Of a stretch of DNA of 32,569 nt, positions 9,575 to 17,397 are shown piece after piece. The stretch's first letter is position 1, and each line of letters starts with the position of its first letter. The notes under the pieces were generated by a model. The model was not told the origin of the DNA and did no database searches. It was given only the letters and a program-made list of their open reading frames with translations. The position numbers were made by a program, and so were the translations under genes. The DNA is from Duncaniella sp. Its GTDB lineage: Bacteria; Bacteroidota; Bacteroidia; Bacteroidales; Muribaculaceae. The stretch covers positions 1-32,569 of the forward strand of contig JAIDJD010000334.1 of assembly GCA_029052375.1 (NCBI GenBank), in the 5' to 3' direction.

Positions 9575-10774
9575 ATGAAGAAAAGTACTCTTCTTGGAAT
9601 GGTAGCTGCTCTCTTCATCGGCCAAAGCGCAATGGCCCAGAGCACTCCCGAGATCACCTACACCGAGGATCCCTCTCAGGGCTACCTCTTCAACCGCTTC
9701 AAGGACAACTGGTTCATCTCAGCTGAAGGCGGCATCAACTACTACTTTGACCGCAACAACACCGAGCGCGACTTCCAGGACCGCTTCTCTCCCAACGCCG
9801 GTCTCTGGGTCGGCAAGTGGTTCTCGCCCATCATCGGTGTCCGCGCCGGCGCCAACTTCACCCAGCTCAAGGGCCTCGGCAAGGACGGCGGATATGGCTA
9901 CTACGGCACATACAAAGAGTATGACAAGTTCAAGCGCAACGAGTTCGGCTTCTCCATCGACGGTCTCGTAAACCTGACCAACTGGTGGTGCGGCTACAAC
10001 CCCACCCGCGTCTACAACGCCATCGTTTACGGCGGTGCAGGCTACAACTGGGTATACGTGCCTGACTACAACAACAAGGGCGAGCGCGACGGCTGGGCCC
10101 GCGGCGGCGACGACAACCTCACCGCACACGCAGGTCTCATCAACAACTTCCGTCTCAACAAGCACCTCAACATCTACCTCGACCTCCGCGTCGTAGGCGT
10201 CACCGACGACACCAACTACAACGGCCTCCGCAAGAACCACATCGACGGCCAGGCCTACCTCGGTCTCACCTACAACTTCAACAAGACCACCTGGAACGCA
10301 CCCGTAGTTCCCGTCATTCCCCCCATGCCCACCTGCGACGAGGAGAAGGCTCGCCTCCAGGCTGCCGAGGGCCGCATCGCCGACCTCGAGCGTCAGCTCC
10401 GCGACTGCCTCAACCGCCCCGTGCAGACCATCGTCAAGGAGGCTGAGGGCCCCCTCTGCACCATCTACTACACCATCGGCAGCTCCCGCATCTCCCGCGT
10501 GGACAACAAGGTGCTCGGCGCCGTGGCTGAGGTCATGAAGGGCAACCCCGACACCAAGTACACCGTATGCGGCTGGGCCGACAACTACACCGGCTCTGAC
10601 GCTGTCAACGACCGTCTCCGCAAGGCCCGTGCCGCCGGCGTAGAGCGCGTGCTCCTCCGCAACGGCGTCCCCGCTTCTCAGCTTGACGTCACCACCAACA
10701 GCGCAAACCTCAACGAGATGGGCGAGAAGTTCGTATCTCTCGACCGCGCCGTTACCATCAAGGCCAACAAGTAA
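9575..10774 (+). CDS. OmpA-family outer-membrane protein
   Basis: 399 aa; signal peptide MKKSTLLGMVAALFIGQSAMAQ; N-terminal beta-barrel-like region; C-terminal OmpA-like YTIGSSRIS…VCGWADNYTGSDAVNDRLRKARA. Confidence 0.9.
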   Translation: MKKSTLLGMVAALFIGQSAMAQSTPEITYTEDPSQGYLFNRFKDNWFISAEGGINYYFDRNNTERDFQDRFSPNAGLWVGKWFSPIIGVRAGANFTQLKGLGKDGGYGYYGTYKEYDKFKRNEFGFSIDGLVNLTNWWCGYNPTRVYNAIVYGGAGYNWVYVPDYNNKGERDGWARGGDDNLTAHAGLINNFRLNKHLNIYLDLRVVGVTDDTNYNGLRKNHIDGQAYLGLTYNFNKTTWNAPVVPVIPPMPTCDEEKARLQAAEGRIADLERQLRDCLNRPVQTIVKEAEGPLCTIYYTIGSSRISRVDNKVLGAVAEVMKGNPDTKYTVCGWADNYTGSDAVNDRLRKARAAGVERVLLRNGVPASQLDVTTNSANLNEMGEKFVSLDRAVTIKANK

Positions 10775-10799
10775 TTCTGACATTACATAGCCCCACAAG

Positions 10800-10831
10800 C
10801 CTCCCCGCCGTCTCCAATGACGGCGGGGAGG
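10800..10831 (+). terminator. Rho-independent terminator after the OmpA-like gene
   Basis: Perfect 13-bp stem CCTCCCCGCCGTC / GACGGCGGGGAGG, loop TCCAAT, then TATTTTTTAT. Confidence 0.93.
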
Positions 10832-10856
10832 TATTTTTTATCCAAGGGAAAATGCT

Positions 10857-10864
10857 TACCTTTG
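10857..10864 (+). promoter_or_regulatory. -7 element for the biotin operon
   Basis: TACCTTTG 27 nt upstream of the bioA ATG. Confidence 0.55.
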
Positions 10865-10891
10865 CACGTACCATCATCCAACATTCCTGAC

Positions 10892-12175
10892 ATGGAAAGC
10901 CTAATCCACGACCCCTTCGACAGGGAACACCTCTGGCACCCGTACACATCCACCATAAATCCCCTGCCCACCTACAAGGTGGTCTCGGCTGAGGGCGTGC
11001 GCATCAGGCTCGCCGACGGGCGAGAGCTGATAGACGGCATGGCCTCGTGGTGGTGCATGATACACGGATACAACCACCCGGCCATAAACAGCGCCGCCAT
11101 AAGCCAGCTCTCCAAGGTGAGCCACGTGATGTTCGGCGGCCTCACCCACGAGCCGGCCATAGAGCTCGGCAAGATGCTCCTCGAAGAGGCGCCCCCCTCC
11201 ATGCACAACATCTTCTATGCCGACTCGGGCTCTGTGGCCATCGAGGTGGCCATGAAGATGGCTGTCCAGGCCGCGGTCTCGCGCCACGGCTCGCACAAGC
11301 GCACAAACTTCATCACCATACGCAGCGGATATCACGGCGACACATGGAACGCCATGAGCGTCTGCGACCCCGTGACGGGGATGCACGGCGCCTTCGGCCC
11401 GGCCCTGCCCGTGCGCTTCTTTGCCCCCGCGCCGCAGACCAAGCCCTGGGAGCCGTGGGACGACGCCGACTTTGCCCCGCTCGAAGAGATGATGCGCGCC
11501 AACGCCTCAGAGCTCGCCGCCCTCATACTCGAGCCTATGGTCCAGGGAGCAGGAGGCATGAGGTTCTACCACCCCGAATACCTGCGCCGCGCCCGCGCCC
11601 TCTGTGACGAGCTCGGCATCTACCTGATATTCGACGAGATTGCCACCGGATTCTGGCGCACGGGCCGTATGTTTGCATGGGAACACGCCGGCGTCGAGCC
11701 GGACATCATGTGCATAGGCAAGGCGCTCACAGCCGGATACATGACCATGAGCGCCGTCCTCACCACCCGCGGCGTGGCCGACACCATATCGCGCGGCGAG
11801 GCCGGCGTGATGATGCACGGCCCCACATTCATGGCCAATCCCCTCGCCTGCGCCATAGCCGCAGCCTCGCTCAGACTCCTGCGCGAGAGCCGCCCGGCAG
11901 AGAACGTCGAGCGCATCGAGCGCATACTCCGCGAGGAATTCGCCCCCGCCGCCGCTCTCCCGGGCGTCAGGGAGGTGAGAGTCTTCGGAGCCATAGGCGT
12001 CATAGAGATGAAGGAGCCGGTCGACGTCGGCGAGTTCCAGAAAGAGTGTGTCAGCCGGGGCATATGGGTGCGCCCCTTCGGCCGCAACGTCTACGTGATG
12101 CCCCCCTACATAATCTCGGACGACGACCTCCGCACCCTCTCGCGGCGCACGATAGACTGCATCAGAGACCTATGA
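10892..12175 (+). CDS. bioA: Adenosylmethionine-8-amino-7-oxononanoate aminotransferase
   Basis: In-frame ATG at 10892; [54 protein letters not shown]…[38 protein letters not shown]. Confidence 0.95.
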   Translation: MESLIHDPFDREHLWHPYTSTINPLPTYKVVSAEGVRIRLADGRELIDGMASWWCMIHGYNHPAINSAAISQLSKVSHVMFGGLTHEPAIELGKMLLEEAPPSMHNIFYADSGSVAIEVAMKMAVQAAVSRHGSHKRTNFITIRSGYHGDTWNAMSVCDPVTGMHGAFGPALPVRFFAPAPQTKPWEPWDDADFAPLEEMMRANASELAALILEPMVQGAGGMRFYHPEYLRRARALCDELGIYLIFDEIATGFWRTGRMFAWEHAGVEPDIMCIGKALTAGYMTMSAVLTTRGVADTISRGEAGVMMHGPTFMANPLACAIAAASLRLLRESRPAENVERIERILREEFAPAAALPGVREVRVFGAIGVIEMKEPVDVGEFQKECVSRGIWVRPFGRNVYVMPPYIISDDDLRTLSRRTIDCIRDL

Positions 12176-13293
12176 CATCGCCCTCGGAATACTATTCGGA
12201 GGCTCTGGCCGAGCTCGCCGCCCAGGGCAACCTGCGGGCCATACCCAGCGGAGACTCTCCCGCAGGGCTCACAGACCTCTCCTCCAACGACTATCTGGGG
12301 CTCTCGGCCCGCGCCGACCTCCAGGAGCGGTTCATGGCCGACGCCAGGAGGCGCACAATCCCCATGAGCGCCTCGGCCGCGCGCCTGCTGAGCGGCACCC
12401 AGCGCGAATTCGCCGCGCTCGAAGAGCTCCTCTCCGGGCTCTACGGGCGCCCCGCCCTGCTCTTCAACAGCGGATACCACGCCAACGCCGGGCTTGTCTC
12501 GGCCCTCGCCTCGGCCCCCGGGACCGTGGTGATGGCAGACCGCCTGGTCCACGCCAGCATCATAGACGGCATCACGCTGAGCCGCGCCCCGCTGCGGCGC
12601 TTCCGCCACAACGACACCGCCCACCTCGAGCGCCTCATAGAGAAGGAAGAGGCCGAGGGGCGGGCCAAGCGCTTCCTGGTCATAGCCGAGGGGGTCTACT
12701 CGATGGACGGCGACAGGGCTCCGCTGGAGGCACTCGCCGCCCTCAAGAGGCGCCACCCCGGCGTGATGCTCTACATAGACGAGGCCCACTCCTTCGGCGT
12801 CTGCGGCCCGAGGGGCCTCGGCCTCTCGATGGCCCTGCCCGACCCCTCCGAAGCAGACATCATCGTAGGCACGCTCGGCAAGGCCGCCTGCTCCTCGGGC
12901 GCATTCGCCATAATGCACCCCGACCTGCGCGACTGGGCCGTCAACCGCGCCCGCAGCTTCATATTCTCCACCGCCCTGCCCCCGATGCAGGCCGCGTGGA
13001 GCAGATTCGTGATAGAGCAGATGCTCGGCATGGACGCCGAGCGCGCCCGCCTCGACAGCCTCGCCCGCATCATAGCCCCCGCCATAGGCTCGGAGCCGAG
13101 CCATATCATGGCTCTGGTCACCGGAGACCCCGTCTCGGCTGTCTCGCGCTCGCGCGAGCTGCTGGCCGAGGGGTTCAAGGTGCTGCCCATACGTGTCCCC
13201 ACCGTCCCTCCAGGGACAGACCGCCTGCGCATAAGCCTCAGCGCGGCCCTGCCCGAAGAGGAAGCAATAAGATTCAAAAATCTACTGAGATGA
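12172..13293 (+). CDS. bioF: 8-amino-7-oxononanoate synthase
   Basis: ATG at 12172 overlaps the bioA stop (ATGA); [19 protein letters not shown]…[15 protein letters not shown]…[17 protein letters not shown]…GTLGKA. Confidence 0.95.
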   Translation: MTSPSEYYSEALAELAAQGNLRAIPSGDSPAGLTDLSSNDYLGLSARADLQERFMADARRRTIPMSASAARLLSGTQREFAALEELLSGLYGRPALLFNSGYHANAGLVSALASAPGTVVMADRLVHASIIDGITLSRAPLRRFRHNDTAHLERLIEKEEAEGRAKRFLVIAEGVYSMDGDRAPLEALAALKRRHPGVMLYIDEAHSFGVCGPRGLGLSMALPDPSEADIIVGTLGKAACSSGAFAIMHPDLRDWAVNRARSFIFSTALPPMQAAWSRFVIEQMLGMDAERARLDSLARIIAPAIGSEPSHIMALVTGDPVSAVSRSRELLAEGFKVLPIRVPTVPPGTDRLRISLSAALPEEEAIRFKNLLR

Positions 13294-14660
13294 TACTCTC
13301 GCCGCTACAGACCGTCCCGACATCCCCGCGCCTAATCCTCATCTTTGCCGGATGGGGACAGGACCAGACCCCGTTCGAGGGGCTTGCCGCAGACGGATAC
13401 GACATAGCCGTCGCCCACTCCTACGCCACGCCCGGCCAGCCCGACATACCGCAGGGCTACAAGGAGATAGCCGTGGTGGGATGGAGCTACGGGACGGGGC
13501 CTGCCGCCGAGTTCATACACTCGCACCCAGACCTGCCCGTCACAGCCCGCATAGCCGTCAACGGCACCCCCTGGCCCGTCCATCCCACCCTCGGGATACC
13601 GCCCGCGCTGTACGAGGCCACACTCGCCCGCCTCGACGACAAGGCCGTGCGCAAGTTCGAGATGCGTATGTGCGGAGGCGCCCGAGCCTATGCCTCATAC
13701 GAGCCGCGCAGGCCGAGGCGCGACACCGCCGACCTGCGCCGCGAGCTCGAGATACTCGGCACGGCCTCGTGGCCGCGGGTGACCTGGGACACAGCCGTCA
13801 TCCACACGGACGACGCCATAATCCCCCCCGCCAACCAGCGGAACGCATGGGAGACCGAGGCCGTGCGCATCATCTCGCTCCCCGGGCCGCACCTGCCAGA
13901 CTTCGGACAGATACTCCCCACGCTGCTCACCCACAAGGCTCTCGTAGCCGAGCGGTTTGCCGGAGCCGAGGAGACATACGACGGCGCCGCGCAGGTCCAG
14001 GCAGGCATAGCCGGGCGCCTGCTCTCGCTGATTCCGCCCGAGGCCTTCGGCGGCAGAGTCATAGAGATCGGCTCCGGCACCGGCCTGGCCACCGCAGGCC
14101 TCGCCTCCAGGCCGCACAGGAGCCTCGAGGCGTGGGACCTGCACGTCACACCCTCCGTGGCCGCCATACCGGGCGTCAAGACGCGACGCTGCGACGCCGA
14201 GACAGAAATCTTCACCCTCGCCGACGCCTCGGTAGACCTCCTCGTCAGCGCCTCGGCCGTCCAGTGGTTCAACTCGCTCCCCGCCTTCCTGCGCCAGACC
14301 CTCCGCGTCCTGACCCCCGGCGGCACCGCGGCCATCTCGACCTACGGGCCGGAGACCATGGCCGAACTCCATACAGCCCTCGGCACCCGCAGCCGGTTCC
14401 ACACCACGGAAGAGATAATGCGCATGATGCCCCCCGGGCTCGCCGTCAACGACCTGCGCGAGGAGCGCGTCACCCTTGGCTTTGCCACACCGCGCGACGT
14501 CATGCGCCATATGCGCCAGACCGGCGTCAACGCCATGGGCTCGGGCCCCTCGGCCGCGGCGGCCGCCCGCGCCCTGCTCGCCCGCTATCCCCTCGACGCC
14601 GACGGGCGCGCCCCCCTCACCTACCAGCCTATCCACATCCTGCTCCACAAACACTCATGA
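13290..14660 (+). CDS. BioG-BioC fusion: pimeloyl-ACP methyl ester esterase plus malonyl-ACP O-methyltransferase
   Basis: 456 aa from the ATG at 13290 (ATGA overlap with bioF). N-terminal half FAGWGQDQTPFEGL…VVGWSYGTG is BioG-like; C-terminal half VIEIGSGTGLATAGL…LVSASAVQWFNSLPAFLRQTLRVLTPGGTAAISTYG is BioC-like. Confidence 0.88.
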   Translation: MILSPLQTVPTSPRLILIFAGWGQDQTPFEGLAADGYDIAVAHSYATPGQPDIPQGYKEIAVVGWSYGTGPAAEFIHSHPDLPVTARIAVNGTPWPVHPTLGIPPALYEATLARLDDKAVRKFEMRMCGGARAYASYEPRRPRRDTADLRRELEILGTASWPRVTWDTAVIHTDDAIIPPANQRNAWETEAVRIISLPGPHLPDFGQILPTLLTHKALVAERFAGAEETYDGAAQVQAGIAGRLLSLIPPEAFGGRVIEIGSGTGLATAGLASRPHRSLEAWDLHVTPSVAAIPGVKTRRCDAETEIFTLADASVDLLVSASAVQWFNSLPAFLRQTLRVLTPGGTAAISTYGPETMAELHTALGTRSRFHTTEEIMRMMPPGLAVNDLREERVTLGFATPRDVMRHMRQTGVNAMGSGPSAAAAARALLARYPLDADGRAPLTYQPIHILLHKHS

Positions 14661-15298
14661 GCCAGACCATATTCATCTCCGGCATCGACACCGACGCCGG
14701 CAAAAGCTATGCCACAGCCCTGCTCGCACTCCGCCTCATCCGCGAGGAGGGACACACGGTCATCACCCAGAAGTTCATACAGACAGGCAACACAGGCATC
14801 TCGGAAGACATCGAGCTCCACCGCCGCATCATGGGCACAGGCCTGCTGCCGCGCGACCTCGACGGCACCACGGCCCCCGTCATATTCTCCTACCCCTGCT
14901 CGGCCCAGCTGGCCGCGCGCCTCGACGGGCGCGAGATAGACCTCGGCGTCATAGACCGGGCCACGGCCACGCTCGCCGCCGAGTATGACACTGTCCTCGT
15001 CGAGGGCGCCGGAGGCCTCATGGTGCCCGTCACAGACACCTTCACCACCATAGACTACATCTCGTCGCGCCGCCTGCCCCTCGTGCTCGTCACCAACGGG
15101 CGCCTCGGCTCCATCAACCATACCATCCTCTCGCTCGAGGCCGTCAAGGCCCGAGGCATCAAGCTCATGGAGGTGATATACAACCGCCACTTCGACTACG
15201 ACCCCGTCATAGCCGAGGACACCCTCGGCTACATCACCCGCTATCTCGCCCGCGAGTTCCCCTCGGCGCGCCTCTCCACCATCCCCTCGGTAGGCTAA
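14657..15298 (+). CDS. bioD: Dethiobiotin synthetase
   Basis: 213 aa from the ATG at 14657 (ATGA overlap with bioGC); FISGIDTDAGKSYATALLA…ITQKFIQTG…LVEGAGGLMVPVTD. Confidence 0.93.
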   Translation: MSQTIFISGIDTDAGKSYATALLALRLIREEGHTVITQKFIQTGNTGISEDIELHRRIMGTGLLPRDLDGTTAPVIFSYPCSAQLAARLDGREIDLGVIDRATATLAAEYDTVLVEGAGGLMVPVTDTFTTIDYISSRRLPLVLVTNGRLGSINHTILSLEAVKARGIKLMEVIYNRHFDYDPVIAEDTLGYITRYLAREFPSARLSTIPSVG

Positions 15299-15318
15299 AC
15301 CCGCCCCCCGGGTGAGAT

Positions 15319-15350
15319 TTTGGCTGTTATGCGGATTTTTAGTAATTTTG
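15319..15350 (+). promoter_or_regulatory. Bacteroidetes-type promoter for the exonuclease/FNT genes
   Basis: TTTG (15319-15322), 20-nt spacer, TAATTTTG (15343-15350). Confidence 0.75.
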
Positions 15351-15370
15351 CAGCCTAATCCCACCCACAG

Positions 15371-16168
15371 ATGGCCAACGAGATAGACATACATATATCC
15401 AAAGAGCAGGTAGCCGAGCTTCCGACTGTGAAGTTCGAGGGAGACATCACCCTGATAGACAGGCCAGAGGATGTCCGCGAGGCTGTGGCATACCTGCGCT
15501 CCCAGCCCCTGGTGGGTTTCGACACAGAGACCAAGCCCAACTTCCGCAAAGGGATGTCCAACACGGTCTCTCTGATGCAGGTCTCCAGCGAGGAGCGCAG
15601 TTTCCTGTTCAGGCTCAACAAGATAGGATTCTGCGATGAGCTGCGCGAATTCATGGAATGCGAGGATGTCCTCAAGGTGGGGCTCTCGCTCAAGGACGAC
15701 TTCCATATGCTCCACCAGATAGGCAGCTTCGAGCAGGCCAACTTCGTGGAGCTGCAGGACATGGTCAAGGAGTTCCGCATCACAGACGCCTCTCTCCAGA
15801 AGATATACGCCATCCTCTTCGGCGAGCGCATCTCCAAGGCCCAGCGCCTCACCAACTGGGAGGCCGCCACGCTGACGCCCGCCCAGATGGCCTATGCCTC
15901 GCTCGACGCCTGGGCCTGCCAGCGCATCTACCGCCTGCTCGAACAGGGCACATGGAGGCCCGAAGAGTCGCCCTACGCCGTGCCGCACGTCGAGGAGACC
16001 ATCACTCCCGAACAGGCCGAAAAGCGGGCCAGACGCAAGCTCGAGCGCCAGCAGCGCAAGGAGCGCAGGGCCGCGGCCAGAGACGCAGAAGCCACACAGG
16101 CCACACCCGCACGCAAGCGCACCCGACAGCGCAAGAGACCCACTCCCCCGCCACCACCAGCCAACTGA
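15371..16168 (+). CDS. 3'-5' exonuclease, RNase D/DnaQ-like fold
   Basis: 265 aa; PLVGFDTETKPNFRKG…VSLMQVSS…LKVGLSLKDDFHML…SLDAWACQRIYRLL; basic C-terminal tail. Confidence 0.88.
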   Translation: MANEIDIHISKEQVAELPTVKFEGDITLIDRPEDVREAVAYLRSQPLVGFDTETKPNFRKGMSNTVSLMQVSSEERSFLFRLNKIGFCDELREFMECEDVLKVGLSLKDDFHMLHQIGSFEQANFVELQDMVKEFRITDASLQKIYAILFGERISKAQRLTNWEAATLTPAQMAYASLDAWACQRIYRLLEQGTWRPEESPYAVPHVEETITPEQAEKRARRKLERQQRKERRAAARDAEATQATPARKRTRQRKRPTPPPPPAN

Positions 16169-16183
16169 CCTCACCAGAAAGCC

Positions 16184-16984
16184 ATGCGCATACTATCACC
16201 CCGCGACATCACAGCCGCGGCCGCCGACGCCGGGGCCGCCAAGGTCCGCCTCACACGGACAGACATCCCGCGCCTCCTGATATCGGCCATGCAGGCCGGA
16301 GCCTTCATCTCGCTCGGAGGCATACTTTCTGTAATCATAGGCTTCGGATTTCCCGAGCTCCAGGCCGCCAATCCCGCCATACAGAAACTGCTGAGCGGGG
16401 CCGCATTCCCCATAGGCCTCATCCTCACCGTGGTCCTCGGCGCCGAGCTCTTCACAGGCAACAATGCCGTACTCATCCCCTCCATGGCCCGCGGAGACCA
16501 CGGCCCCGGACTCACCCTGCTCAACTGGACCCTCGTCTACCTGGGCAATCTGGCCGGCGCGCTCCTCTTCACCTATTTTCTCGTATATCTCTGCGGACTG
16601 ACGGCCTCTGACCCCTACCTGAAGGCCGTCAAGGGGATAGCCGCGGCCAAGGTGTCGATGTCCTGGGGGACAGTCTTCCTCAAAGGCATCGGGGCCAACT
16701 GGTGTGTCTGCCTGGCCGTATGGCTCGCCCTCAGCGCCAAGACGCTGACAGGCAAGGCCCTCGGATGCTGGCTCCCCGTGATGGCCTTCGTGGCCCTCGG
16801 CTACGAACACTGCATAGCCAATATGTTCTTCATACCGCTCGGGATGATGCACGGCGCGGACATCACAGTGATGCAGGCCGTCACAGACAACTTTGTCCCC
16901 TCGACCCTCGGCAACATAGCCGGCGGAGCCATGCTCGTGGGCGCGGCAAGCGCCTACATACACCGGCCGGCGCTGAAAAAGTGA
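16184..16984 (+). CDS. Formate/nitrite transporter (FNT) family protein
   Basis: 266 aa; AMQAGAFISLGGIL…GAELFTGNNAVL…NWTLVYLGNLAGALLF…GIGANWCVCLAVWLA…ALGYEHCIANMFFIPLGM. Confidence 0.92.
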   Translation: MRILSPRDITAAAADAGAAKVRLTRTDIPRLLISAMQAGAFISLGGILSVIIGFGFPELQAANPAIQKLLSGAAFPIGLILTVVLGAELFTGNNAVLIPSMARGDHGPGLTLLNWTLVYLGNLAGALLFTYFLVYLCGLTASDPYLKAVKGIAAAKVSMSWGTVFLKGIGANWCVCLAVWLALSAKTLTGKALGCWLPVMAFVALGYEHCIANMFFIPLGMMHGADITVMQAVTDNFVPSTLGNIAGGAMLVGAASAYIHRPALKK

Positions 16985-17044
16985 ACCGCCCGCCCCGCCG
17001 GGACGTTATAGAGGCAGACAACAACCCTTTAAACATCTGCCTGT

Positions 17045-17338
17045 ATGACATACTCAGAAATCACAAGCCGTCCCGGCGTTATCCTTATTGAATTCTATGC
17101 ATCGTGGTGTCCCCACTGCCGCAAGATGATGCCCGTCGTCGAAAAGCTGCGCGATCAGCTCGAAGGGCAGGCAGACGTGGTGAGACTCGATGTGGACTCA
17201 GACACAGAGGCCGCCGAAGAGGCCAAGGCCAACAGCGTCCCCCTCTTCGTCATCTTCAAGGATGGCAAGGAGATGTGGCGCCAGTCGGGCGAAATGGACG
17301 GCCAGGCACTCCTGAGCAAGGTCCAGTCATATCTCTGA
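17045..17338 (+). CDS. Thioredoxin family protein with CPHC active site
   Basis: 97 aa; VILIEFYASWCPHCRKMMPVVEKL…VRLDVDSD…VPLFVIFKDGKEMWRQSGEMD. Confidence 0.92.
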   Translation: MTYSEITSRPGVILIEFYASWCPHCRKMMPVVEKLRDQLEGQADVVRLDVDSDTEAAEEAKANSVPLFVIFKDGKEMWRQSGEMDGQALLSKVQSYL

Positions 17339-17397
17339 GACATCATCCCCTCGGCAGGGAGAGGCCCGGCAGTCTCGCCGCCCCCCCCTCGCGTCGC

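Noticed and set aside
9719-10798. 359-aa minus-strand ORF opposite the OmpA-like gene
   Set aside because: Shadow ORF with Val/Ala/Gly/Asp-rich sequence; runs across the OmpA-like stop without its own signals.
11677-12171. N-terminal extension of the 538-aa ORF containing bioF
   Set aside because: Overlaps bioA in another frame, Arg/His-rich nonsense; bioF starts at the ATGA overlap at 12172.
13352-14656. N-terminal part of the 648-aa ORF 13352-15298
   Set aside because: Out-of-frame with bioGC and Arg/Pro-rich; the real gene in this frame is bioD starting at 14657.
17045-17338. CPHC (instead of CGPC) thioredoxin active site as a novelty
   Set aside because: CPHC is a known variant in thioredoxin/DsbA-like proteins; not unusual enough for a separate finding.
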